DNA from: Hymenobacter sp. BT188
GTDB taxonomy: Bacteria; Bacteroidota; Bacteroidia; Cytophagales; Hymenobacteraceae
Assembly (NCBI RefSeq): GCF_014333585.1
Contig: NZ_JACSCW010000001.1
Span: forward strand, 62,001-126,000
Direction: 5' to 3'
DNA: 64,000 bases
Below, in pieces: positions 32,654-40,588 of the stretch; positions within the stretch are counted from its first letter, which is position 1, and each line of letters starts with the position of its first letter. The notes under the pieces were generated by a model. The model saw only the letters and a list, made by a program, of their open reading frames with translations, did not search any database and was not told where the DNA came from. A program made the translations under genes and the position numbers.

Positions 32654-35395
32654 CTAGTGTGTCAGCACCACGCGGCCGCTGTGATTTTTAGCACCGGCCC
32701 GCAGCTTAAACAAGTAAGTGCCAGCTGGCAGATTCGTGCCATCAAAGGAGTGCTCGTGCCAACCCGCAGCTTCTTGGCTATTAACTACGGTTGTCACTTT
32801 GCGGCCCATCATGTCAAATACTTCCAAGCTTACAGCACCTGCTTCGCTCAGGTTGTAACTGAAGCGAGTGCGGTCGGAGAAGGGGTTTGGGGCGGCCAAT
32901 ACTAGGTCGCGCTGAGCGAGTTGGGCATTAGAGGTAGCACTTTGGCTAGCAACGGCATCAAGCGGAGCTGAATTCCATTGGTCGTGAGTACGCGTCACGA
33001 TGACTGCAAAGTCGGCACGCTTCACTTTCTGCAATGGCTTAAATGTAGCGTGCAACTTAGGCAGCAGATCATAAGGCCCTTGCGTAACAGTGTAGAAGGC
33101 ATTAATGATGTTCATATCCAAAGCCACCTGCACATAGCCAGCCAAGCCGGCCGGAATCTGGGCAGCGTCGTCGATTGGAATACGCTTGCCATCAACCTCT
33201 ACAGTTACTGAACTTGGTACCTGTTGGGCTTTGTTTTGCAAACCTAAGCTTTGCACTAGAGAGTAAGCCAAGCTGGCGCGAGTAACGGCGGCCGATGGGC
33301 CAAATACCCCCGCCGACAAAGGCTGCATCACACCATTTTGTACCTGCACACGGTCGCGTAGGGCCGCACCCGTAGCCGTTACCGATTCGGCAAGCAGCCG
33401 ATCAGTGGCGCTTACGTCGCCAAAGGAAACGGCACCGCTCAAAGGCAGAAACTGACGCACGGCTTGGCCCATTAGCAAATAATCTGCTAGCTGAATGCGA
33501 CTTAAGTCCTGATCTGGCTTGAAGCCATTAGATAAGCCATCCATCAGACGCTTGCCAATGGCCATTTGAATAGAAGCTTCTGCTGGGTGGCCTACTACGT
33601 CGGTAAGACCAGTACTACCAGCCGCTTGATTTAAAGCAATGGTGCCATTCACCGTTTCGGGTAGAGCTAGCCCCTGCAAGCCTTCGAGGCGCACAGTCCA
33701 GGTGCCAGACTCAGGACCAGCAACGGCAACTGCGCGGCCGGGGCTAGTCGCAAACAATACAGAAATGCCCGAAGCATAACGCTTACCGGTAGGAGAGAGT
33801 AATACTAGGTTTACAGGGTTACCGGTTTCACCCAACAAGCCCGATACTTTGCAGCTTACCTCCAGCGACGAGGTGCCAGGAGCCACAGCGAAGGTGCTGG
33901 TATTCGTGGCGGCAGTCAGTGGGTTGAAGTTGATGGTGAAGTTCGAATTAGCCACGTTGGTATTCACGCTGCTGTTGAAAGTACGCGTGGCATTCACTGT
34001 GCCACCGTAGCCTGCCTGCCGGAAAGCCCGATCCACAGCTGCATAAGCGTTAGCCATGCCCCGACCTACTTCCCATGATTCGCGGTTGGGTAAGTTGGTA
34101 GCTGTTTGCTCCAGAATGGTTTTTACTTCCAGCGGGGTCAGATTAGGATTAGCATCCAGCATCAGAGCCACAATACCGGCTACGTGCGGAGCAGCCATCG
34201 ACGTACCCGTCAGGTGAGTGTAAAACGGTACGTGAGCGGGTTCCATATTTTCTACATCTTGCTGCGTGCTGAGTACGCCGATAGGAGAAATAGCACGCGT
34301 CGAAATGATGTCTGTGCCAGGAGCCGTTACCGTAGGCTCATCGCGCCACGAGAAACTCTTGCCATCCATAGTGAAGCTGCCGCCCATACCCTTCCGACCA
34401 CGAGAAGAAGAAGGCGCCAGCACGCCGGCCTTATCTGAGTTGCCTACTGCAATTACCCAGGGGGCTTTTTTGTAATTACCCGTAATGGTACCTGAGCCTG
34501 CGCCCGAGTTACCAGCCGAGAACACAACCACGATGTTGCGATCCACGCAGCGTTTAGTAGCAATGTTGATTGGATCAGCAGGGTTTGGCTCGGTGCCAAT
34601 GTCTGAGGTAGTACCAAACGAGTTGGTAATAACACGAATGTTATACTGAAACTGGTTTACCAAGGCGTAATCGAAAGCGCCCACCACATCCAGAATAAAT
34701 AGGCCCGCGCCCGTGCCGTAACCAATGAGGTCGGCACCCGGCGCAACCCCAGCATACTTTCCATTGGAAGCTGCGCCCGTAGCACCCACAATACCAGCTA
34801 CGTGCGTTCCGTGCCCGCCGCTCTGGTCAGTATTGGGTATATTCTCTACATAGGTAATAGGTAGCATGGCATCCTGAGCGTTCAGGTTGGTAGTGCCCAA
34901 CACGTTCTGCTTCAGGTTCTTGCCCAGTGTCATGTCGGGATGCGTTCCGTCCACGCCGCTGTCGTTGATTACTACACCTATACCCTTGCCAGATACGGGC
35001 AAACCGCCATTACGCTGGGTAAAAGACGATTCTAATCGTACCCGCTGGGCGCCGGTCAGAGCAGTGGCACCGTCGTTGTCGCGGACAAGGGAGCGATTCA
35101 GATAAACGGATACCACGCTGGGGTCTGCAGCCAACCGATCAATCTGAGCCTGGGTGGCTAGCACGCCAGCTACGGGTAATGCCTTTAGCGTCACACCTTG
35201 GCTGATGCCCAAGGTGCTCAACAATTGCAAGTTAGCCGCCGTTGGGGCACCTCCACCTTTAAAGGTCACAACGACTTGTTGAACACCAGTAGTGGTGGCC
35301 AAGGCCGATTTGAGGTGAGAATCAATAAAAGCTTGAGCGAGTACAGCCCCGGTGCTGCCCATCCAGAGCAACAAACCGAGTAAAGTTTTCTTCAT
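32654..35395 (-). CDS. Secreted subtilisin-like protease with SLH-like repeats and T9SS sorting domain
   Basis: A 913-residue exported S8 peptidase. Signal peptide (MKKTLLGLLLWMGSTGAVLA), propeptide (about 35-120), catalytic domain with Asp in VVINDSGVDGTHPDM, His in GGHGTHVAGIVG and Ser in GTSMAAPHVAGIVALML. A proprotein-convertase-like beta domain follows (SLEVSCKVSGLLGETG). Next come three repeats resembling S-layer homology domains (about 605-835): GFKPDQDLSRIQLADYLL, VFGPSAAVTRASLAYSLVQ, TFKPLQKVKRADFAVIV. The C-terminus (about 840-913) is a T9SS sorting domain: APNPFSDRTRFSYNL, FDMMGRKVTT, LPAGTYLFKL. It is probably secreted or surface-bound. The DNA lacks the GGGGGGC motif common elsewhere. 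Confidence 0.9.
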   Translation of the reverse strand: MKKTLLGLLLWMGSTGAVLAQAFIDSHLKSALATTTGVQQVVVTFKGGGAPTAANLQLLSTLGISQGVTLKALPVAGVLATQAQIDRLAADPSVVSVYLNRSLVRDNDGATALTGAQRVRLESSFTQRNGGLPVSGKGIGVVINDSGVDGTHPDMTLGKNLKQNVLGTTNLNAQDAMLPITYVENIPNTDQSGGHGTHVAGIVGATGAASNGKYAGVAPGADLIGYGTGAGLFILDVVGAFDYALVNQFQYNIRVITNSFGTTSDIGTEPNPADPINIATKRCVDRNIVVVFSAGNSGAGSGTITGNYKKAPWVIAVGNSDKAGVLAPSSSRGRKGMGGSFTMDGKSFSWRDEPTVTAPGTDIISTRAISPIGVLSTQQDVENMEPAHVPFYTHLTGTSMAAPHVAGIVALMLDANPNLTPLEVKTILEQTATNLPNRESWEVGRGMANAYAAVDRAFRQAGYGGTVNATRTFNSSVNTNVANSNFTINFNPLTAATNTSTFAVAPGTSSLEVSCKVSGLLGETGNPVNLVLLSPTGKRYASGISVLFATSPGRAVAVAGPESGTWTVRLEGLQGLALPETVNGTIALNQAAGSTGLTDVVGHPAEASIQMAIGKRLMDGLSNGFKPDQDLSRIQLADYLLMGQAVRQFLPLSGAVSFGDVSATDRLLAESVTATGAALRDRVQVQNGVMQPLSAGVFGPSAAVTRASLAYSLVQSLGLQNKAQQVPSSVTVEVDGKRIPIDDAAQIPAGLAGYVQVALDMNIINAFYTVTQGPYDLLPKLHATFKPLQKVKRADFAVIVTRTHDQWNSAPLDAVASQSATSNAQLAQRDLVLAAPNPFSDRTRFSYNLSEAGAVSLEVFDMMGRKVTTVVNSQEAAGWHEHSFDGTNLPAGTYLFKLRAGAKNHSGRVVLTH

Positions 35396-35947
35396 GCGTA
35401 GCTGGTAAAGTGGTTTGGGGAGAAATCAGAGCCACCTACGGAAGTTTTTGAAATTCAGATTCTTTAGATAACCCGAACTCCTTGATAACAAGTATGAATG
35501 CATACTATAATTGCCTATAATATTGTATTATATACAGATAGGTCATGGGTTAGTATTATTATATTTTGTTTTTTATATAAATAACTATGTAAAAAATATT
35601 ATGTTGAATTTTAATTAGTTACATATCTAAAAACGAGTGCATTTCTGTCATTATTTGCATGTTAAATAAGTGTATAAAATATATTTCTGTACTAGAAAAA
35701 AAGTTTAAAAATAAGTTCACTATACCACAGAAATCTTTCTTTAACCTTGTTGCTAATCGTGATTTGATAGAGATAAGTAGCTATGAGTAAAGACGAATCA
35801 GTCCTCGCAAGACAACCAAACACAGGGATTTACAGCTTAGGGAAATGTTTAAAATTCTGCCTCGTTAGTAGCTGTTAATAAAGCCCAATCCGTAGGTAAA
35901 TTCATTCTTTAATAAAGAATCGGGTTACATAAGTACATTCTTATACT
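35396..35947. other. AT-rich intergenic region without a recognised gene
   Basis: A 552-base, strongly AT-rich region between the divergent protease and MFS transporter genes. No frame encodes a plausible protein. It holds a perfect 17-base palindrome, ATTCTTTAATAAAGAAT, at 35904-35920, 28 bases before the transporter start, which could be an operator. It must contain the promoters of both genes. Confidence 0.5.
35904..35920. promoter_or_regulatory. 17-base palindrome upstream of MFS gene
   Basis: ATTCTTT-AAT-AAAGAAT reads the same on both strands. Its place 28 bases before the transporter start suits a repressor-binding site, but it could be a chance palindrome in AT-rich DNA. Confidence 0.3.
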
Positions 35948-37228
35948 TTGAAAAATAACCGCCGCGCCGTGGCGCTTTTGTTTACGGCCAACGCTATTTC
36001 CGGCTTCGCCCAAGGCATCACGATGCTGGCGGTGCCCTGGTTTTTTGCCCGCCAGAATGCGTCCAGCACTTTTAACTTATTGTACGGACTGGTCACGTTT
36101 GCTTCCTTATTCTGGGGCATGTACGCCGGTGCCTTAGTCGACCGTTTCGACCGCAAACGAGTATTCTTGGCGTCGAATATGGTGGAGGGGGCGGTGCTGC
36201 TGGGAGTGGCCAGTTATGGTTTTGCCACGGGCGGCGTGCCGCTGGGGGGCATTTTGCTGGCTTTTACCACCACCGTATTTGGCTACGGCATTCATTACCC
36301 CAACCTCTACGCTTTTGCTCAGGAAATCAGTCTGCCCAAAGACTATCCGCGCATCACTTCCGCCATCGAAATTGTAGGACAAGCTACGTCGGTGGTGAGC
36401 GGTGCGCTGGCGGCGCTGTTGCTGGAAGGATTGCCCGTGGGCCAGACGTATAATTTGTTTGGAGCACAACTAGAACTGCCTTTCTCTCTGGAAGCTTGGC
36501 CCTTACACCAGATATTCCTGCTCGACGGCATTACCTACGCCGTAGCCGTCGGGCTCATTGCGTTTATTCGCCACCAGCCTGTCATTCAGACCCAAGTAGA
36601 GTTGGGCTCGCTCTGGAAGCGCCTGCGCACTGGCGTCACGTATTTGCAGGAACATCGCGCAGTATGGGTGTTCGGCCTGTTTTCCTTCTCGGTGTTTGTG
36701 GGCTTGCTGGTGAGCCTGAACGCGCTGATGCCCTTGTATGTGCACAACCACTTGAAGGCTGGGGCGGCGGTGTTTGGCGCGGCCGAAGTAGCTTACGCGG
36801 TCGGTGCTCTAAGTGCGGGCCTGTTTGTGCGACGGGTATTTCTGCGCCACCCCACGCTGCGCTCCGTTATCGTGCTGATGATGATAGCTGGGGTGAGCTT
36901 TGGCGTAGCTGCGGCCACGCGGTCGGTGGGGTTATTTCTGGCATTCTCGCTGGTTTTAGGCTTCACCAATGCCGGCACGCGCATTCTGCGGGTGAGCTAC
37001 TTGTTTGTGCACGTACCGAATGAGGTAATTGGGCGAGTCAACGGCATTTTCAACGTTGTAAACGTGCTGCTGCGCACAGGTTTTATTTTGCTGTTCTCGC
37101 TGCGCTTTTTCACGCTGGGCTCCAATATAGCTTGGGGCTATGCCTTGCTGGGGGGCTTTATTATGGCCTCGGCGGCTGTGCTGCTGGTGCGCTACCGCGA
37201 GCTGAGCGCTACGCCGGTGCCCGCTTAG
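35948..37228 (+). CDS. MFS transporter
   Basis: A 426-residue major facilitator protein with about 12 helices. The loop after helix 2 has YAGALVDRFDRKRVFL, the MFS signature between helices 2 and 3. The second half has AEVAYAVGALSAGLFVRR. Overall it resembles the MFS_3/EntS-like exporters. The start is a TTG at 35948 (MKNNRRAVALLFTANAI); no upstream ATG exists, and the next Met falls inside helix 1. The substrate is unknown. A GGGGGGCTTTT element follows the stop. Confidence 0.87.
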   Translation: MKNNRRAVALLFTANAISGFAQGITMLAVPWFFARQNASSTFNLLYGLVTFASLFWGMYAGALVDRFDRKRVFLASNMVEGAVLLGVASYGFATGGVPLGGILLAFTTTVFGYGIHYPNLYAFAQEISLPKDYPRITSAIEIVGQATSVVSGALAALLLEGLPVGQTYNLFGAQLELPFSLEAWPLHQIFLLDGITYAVAVGLIAFIRHQPVIQTQVELGSLWKRLRTGVTYLQEHRAVWVFGLFSFSVFVGLLVSLNALMPLYVHNHLKAGAAVFGAAEVAYAVGALSAGLFVRRVFLRHPTLRSVIVLMMIAGVSFGVAAATRSVGLFLAFSLVLGFTNAGTRILRVSYLFVHVPNEVIGRVNGIFNVVNVLLRTGFILLFSLRFFTLGSNIAWGYALLGGFIMASAAVLLVRYRELSATPVPA

Positions 37229-37341
37229 CCGTGGGCCTACGTGGGGGGCTTTTCTGGAGGTCAGCAGCAAAAGGCGCATAAAATTGTTAAGGCACCATTG
37301 GTCGCCCCATCCGACCTTTGTATTTCCTTTCTGCCTGCCTT

Positions 37342-38220
37342 ATGCCGCTTACCCAGGGTGCCCGCTACATGCTGCTCTCCACGCTGTTTTTCGCCCTCAT
37401 GAATGTGTGCGTAAAGCTGCTGCCCCATTTGCCCGCGCTCGAAATTATTTTGTTTCGGTCGGTTATCTCCATTGTTATCAGCTACATAACGCTTCGAGTG
37501 CTAAATATCCGTCCTTGGGGTTCCAACCATTTCTTTCTCATTGCGCGGGGCGTTACCGGCGCGCTTTCCCTTATTCTCTACTTCTTTACTCTTCAGAATA
37601 TGCCGTTGGCCACGGCCGTTACGCTGCAGTATTTGGCTCCCATATTCACTACAGTATTGGGCATTTTCATTGTAAAAGAGAAAGTCAAAGCGTGGCAGTG
37701 GGCATTTTTCCTGCTGTCCTTCACCGGGGTTTTAGTAGTTGAGGGGGTTGATACGCGCGTGAATCCGCTGTACTTGATGCTTGGTATTGCTTCGGCCGTT
37801 TTCTCGGGGTTTTCCTACAACTCTATTCGCCGCTTGAAGGGCCGGGAGCATCCCTTGGTCGTGGTGTTTTACTTCCCAATGGTGGCTTTGCCAATTGCCG
37901 CTATCTATTGCATGTTCCATTGGGTAACACCGCATGGCTTCGACTGGCTGTGGCTAATCCTCGCGGGGATATTCGCACAAGGCGCCCAAGTATGCATGAC
38001 CAAAGCCTACCAAGCCGAAAAGCTCTCTAATGTAGCCAACCTAAACTACATAGGTATTCTGTATGCGTTGGGCTTAGGATTTGTCTTTTTTGGCGAAGCG
38101 TTCCGTCCTGAGGTATACTTAGGTATGAGCCTGGTGCTACTAGGTGTAGTGCTGAATACTTGGTATGTGCGGCGCCATCGTGTCGTGCCGGTAGCTCCGG
38201 TAGCAGAACCTGTAGTCTAA
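37342..38220 (+). CDS. EamA/DMT-family transporter
   Basis: About 292 residues, ten hydrophobic helices in two EamA repeats: LSTLFFALMNVCVKLL near the start of repeat 1, and GIASAVFSGFSYNSIRRL near the start of repeat 2. NMPLATAVTLQYLAPIFTTVLG and LSNVANLNYIGILYALGLGF are the conserved fourth-helix regions. The ATG at 37342 is preferred to a TTG at 37318. Such proteins export or import small metabolites; specificity is not predictable. Confidence 0.88.
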   Translation: MPLTQGARYMLLSTLFFALMNVCVKLLPHLPALEIILFRSVISIVISYITLRVLNIRPWGSNHFFLIARGVTGALSLILYFFTLQNMPLATAVTLQYLAPIFTTVLGIFIVKEKVKAWQWAFFLLSFTGVLVVEGVDTRVNPLYLMLGIASAVFSGFSYNSIRRLKGREHPLVVVFYFPMVALPIAAIYCMFHWVTPHGFDWLWLILAGIFAQGAQVCMTKAYQAEKLSNVANLNYIGILYALGLGFVFFGEAFRPEVYLGMSLVLLGVVLNTWYVRRHRVVPVAPVAEPVV

Positions 38221-38451
38221 AGCCTGCTGGGGGGCTTTTTCAGGCTGCTCAACCTGAAAGCTCAGGTAAGTACGCCAACAAGCTTCATCATTTTCAGGCC
38301 CGAGACCCACCATGTGGGCAGCGCTTTGGCCTTGCGGATTAAACTTCTCCACCCACTCTCCATACCGGGTGTTGTAGAATCATTCTGTGGTTACTCTAAC
38401 GGGCTCAGTTTCGTACTCAACACTAGCTTTTCTACTAAAGGTACAGTCGAG
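38140..38451 (-). pseudogene. Possible decayed gene fragment, unrecognised
   Basis: On the minus strand, a frame open from 38451 downwards reads ASVEYETEPVRVTTE, then a TGA at about 38388-38390, then FYNTRYGEWVEKFNPQG and SAAHMVGLGPENDEACWRTY, followed by a tail that runs into the end of the transporter gene. The composition (two Trp, varied residues, no simple repeats) looks like real protein, but there is an internal stop, no start, and upstream sequence is AT-rich. I read it as the remnant of a truncated gene. I do not know the family. A GCCCCCCAG element lies inside it. Confidence 0.3.
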
Positions 38452-38646
38452 CTATTAATAGCACAATTATCTGATAGCATAGCTGTTGTAGAGCACTAGC
38501 TACGACCAGAAATGACTGACTTTTTCTTGCGTAAAGTACAATTATGCTAAAAATAATATAGTAAAATAACGCAATAAATACTTATTTAGATGATATAAAT
38601 ACGGGTTGTTGCATTTTGTGAAATATAACTAGTACCTTAATTACGT

Positions 38647-39438
38647 ATGGAGATAATCAACAATTTTCACCACTTAATACAAATAGTTATGTCGCATATT
38701 TCTCACAAAAGCTCTGAAGCAGAAAATGCTCAGGAGGAAGTAATGGTGCCCTTGCAACGCCGGGCGTTTCTGCGCTACTCTGGTGCCGGTGTGGCCCTGA
38801 GCGGACTGGTATTGGCTGGCTGTACCGACGACCGTTTGAATGACATATTCAAACAGGTTGACCGGAATAGCGGCGTAGTGAATGTAGGCAGTGGTGATGT
38901 TGGTATTTTGAACTATGCGTACGCACTCGAGCAATTGGAGGCGGCTTTCTACGCTAAAGTGACGCAGGAGCAGTTTTATCTGAACGCTACCCGTGCCGAA
39001 AGAATTATTCTGAAGGACCTGGCAGATCACGAAAAAATTCACTCCGATTTCCTGTATGCCGCTATCAAGGCCGCGGGGGCCATTCCGATCAAAAAGCTGA
39101 CTCCCGATTTCTCGTCCGTCAACTTCGCTAGCCGGGCTAGTGTCCTGGGTACCGCCAAAGCATTTGAAGATCTGGGTGTAGCAGCCTATAACGGCGCTGG
39201 AAAGCTGATTAGCAATCCAGCGTATTTGACGATTGCCGGTAAAATTGTGTCGGTAGAAGCACGCCACGCGGCCCTTATCCGCGACCTGTTGCAGAATGGC
39301 ACCTTCGTAGGACCTGACGTAGTAGATCCGACCACTGGTTTGGAAAAATCGAAGTCGCCTGCTGAGGTAGCTGCCATTGCCAATACCTTCTTGGCTCAAG
39401 GCTCTAAAATCGACGTCAGCAGCCTGCCTAGGGACTAA
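38647..39438 (+). CDS. Ferritin-like domain protein (lipoprotein-like)
   Basis: A 263-residue protein. A twin-Arg-like N-terminus (PLQRRAFLRYSGAGVALSG) leads to a Cys in LAGC, so it is probably exported and possibly lipid-anchored. The body is a ferritin-like helical bundle with metal-ligand candidates in YALEQLEAAFYAKV, LADHEKIHSDFLY and SVEARHAALIRDLL. Such proteins are often described as desiccation-related, without firm function. The start could also be the ATG at 38689. It is followed after 47 bases by a related ferritin-like gene. Confidence 0.83.
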   Translation: MEIINNFHHLIQIVMSHISHKSSEAENAQEEVMVPLQRRAFLRYSGAGVALSGLVLAGCTDDRLNDIFKQVDRNSGVVNVGSGDVGILNYAYALEQLEAAFYAKVTQEQFYLNATRAERIILKDLADHEKIHSDFLYAAIKAAGAIPIKKLTPDFSSVNFASRASVLGTAKAFEDLGVAAYNGAGKLISNPAYLTIAGKIVSVEARHAALIRDLLQNGTFVGPDVVDPTTGLEKSKSPAEVAAIANTFLAQGSKIDVSSLPRD

Positions 39439-39485
39439 GCTGCGTCTGCCATATCCATTCCTTCTATCGCCAAAAAATCTTACCC

Positions 39486-40412
39486 ATGAATATTCTCAAA
39501 ATCATTACCGAAATCGAGAAAGTAGATCCAGAAGTCTACGAGCGTCTCGATCAGCGCCGCCAGATGTTTAAGCATTTTGCTGGATTTGGCAAAAAGCTCG
39601 CTGTGGCCGCCGTACCGCTGGCTATGGGTGCCATGTTCCAGAAGGCCTACGGCCAAACAGGGGGGCTTAGCCGGCAAATTATCGACGTACTGAACTTTGC
39701 TCTGCGCCTGGAATACTTGGAGTTTTACTTCTACGAAAATGGTCTAGATTTCTCGGGTAGGACCGGATCGGCTCTGAACTCTGGCCTCACCGGGCAGAAC
39801 CGGGCCGATATTGTCAAGATTTACAACGACGAGCGTGCCCACGTCAACTTCCTGCGCTCAGTGTTGGGGAGTGCGGCAATTCCCGATCTTACCCGGGACT
39901 CGTTTGACTTTACAGGTTCTAAAGGTGGCACCCGCGCGGCCCTGTTCCCCGATGTATTCAGCAATGTTGGTACTTTCCTGGCAGTAGCCCAAGCTCTTGA
40001 AGATACGGGCGTACGCGCTTACAAAGGGGGCGCTCCGTTGCTCATCAGCAACAACACAATATTGGAAGCTGCATTAAATATTCACTCAGTAGAGGCTCGC
40101 CACGCTTCCCACTTGCGTACTATGCGCCGTGGCGGGCCACAGGCTGAGCCAGGTGATCCAAGCAACGCGGGAAGTACCCCTCAAAGCTGGATTTCAGGTA
40201 ACGATAACGGTGGTCCGGCACCTGCCGCCACTGCTGCTGTTTATGGCGCAGGCAACCCTGCTAGCTTATATCCTAGCGAAGCTAATGTTATCCAAGGTGG
40301 CCTGAACGTTCAAAATATCAGCCAGGTATCGCCAAACGAAGCTTCTGAAGCTTTCGACGAGCCACTGGATATGGGAACGGTGCTTGCCATTGCTGGCAAT
40401 TTTACCAGATAA
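39486..40412 (+). CDS. Ferritin-like domain protein
   Basis: A 308-residue protein, partner of the preceding gene. An amphipathic N-terminal part (MNILKIITEIEKVDPEVYER) is followed by a hydrophobic stretch (KLAVAAVPLAMGAMF). The ferritin-like helices show FALRLEYLEFYFYENG, YNDERAHVNFLRSVLG, AQALEDTGVRAYKGG and NIHSVEARHASHLRT, with Glu and His at positions that could bind two metals. The C-terminal 80 residues are low-complexity. Tandem arrangement and a shared terminator suggest one operon; the two products may form a complex. Confidence 0.83.
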   Translation: MNILKIITEIEKVDPEVYERLDQRRQMFKHFAGFGKKLAVAAVPLAMGAMFQKAYGQTGGLSRQIIDVLNFALRLEYLEFYFYENGLDFSGRTGSALNSGLTGQNRADIVKIYNDERAHVNFLRSVLGSAAIPDLTRDSFDFTGSKGGTRAALFPDVFSNVGTFLAVAQALEDTGVRAYKGGAPLLISNNTILEAALNIHSVEARHASHLRTMRRGGPQAEPGDPSNAGSTPQSWISGNDNGGPAPAATAAVYGAGNPASLYPSEANVIQGGLNVQNISQVSPNEASEAFDEPLDMGTVLAIAGNFTR

Positions 40413-40439
40413 GCGAAAATTCATTCCGCTTAACGTATT

Positions 40440-40467
40440 AAAGGACAGCCCTATGGGCTGTCCTTTT
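40440..40467 (+). terminator. Rho-independent terminator after ferritin-like pair
   Basis: AAAGGACAGCCC and GGGCTGTCCTTTTTT pair around a three-base loop, with a T run, 27 bases after the stop. Confidence 0.88.
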
Positions 40468-40588
40468 TTGTTTTAACTACACCAGATTCTAGTGCAACCA
40501 TGCAGTATTTCAGCGGCCTGTAAAGCCACGGAGCAACCTTATTGCCCCAGTTTCTATCTACCTTGACGAAGATTGAATTATCCGCCCG

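Noticed and set aside
38674-39399. Minus-strand frame of 241 codons opposite the first ferritin-like gene
   Set aside because: It lies wholly antisense to a gene with clear motifs and has no family features.
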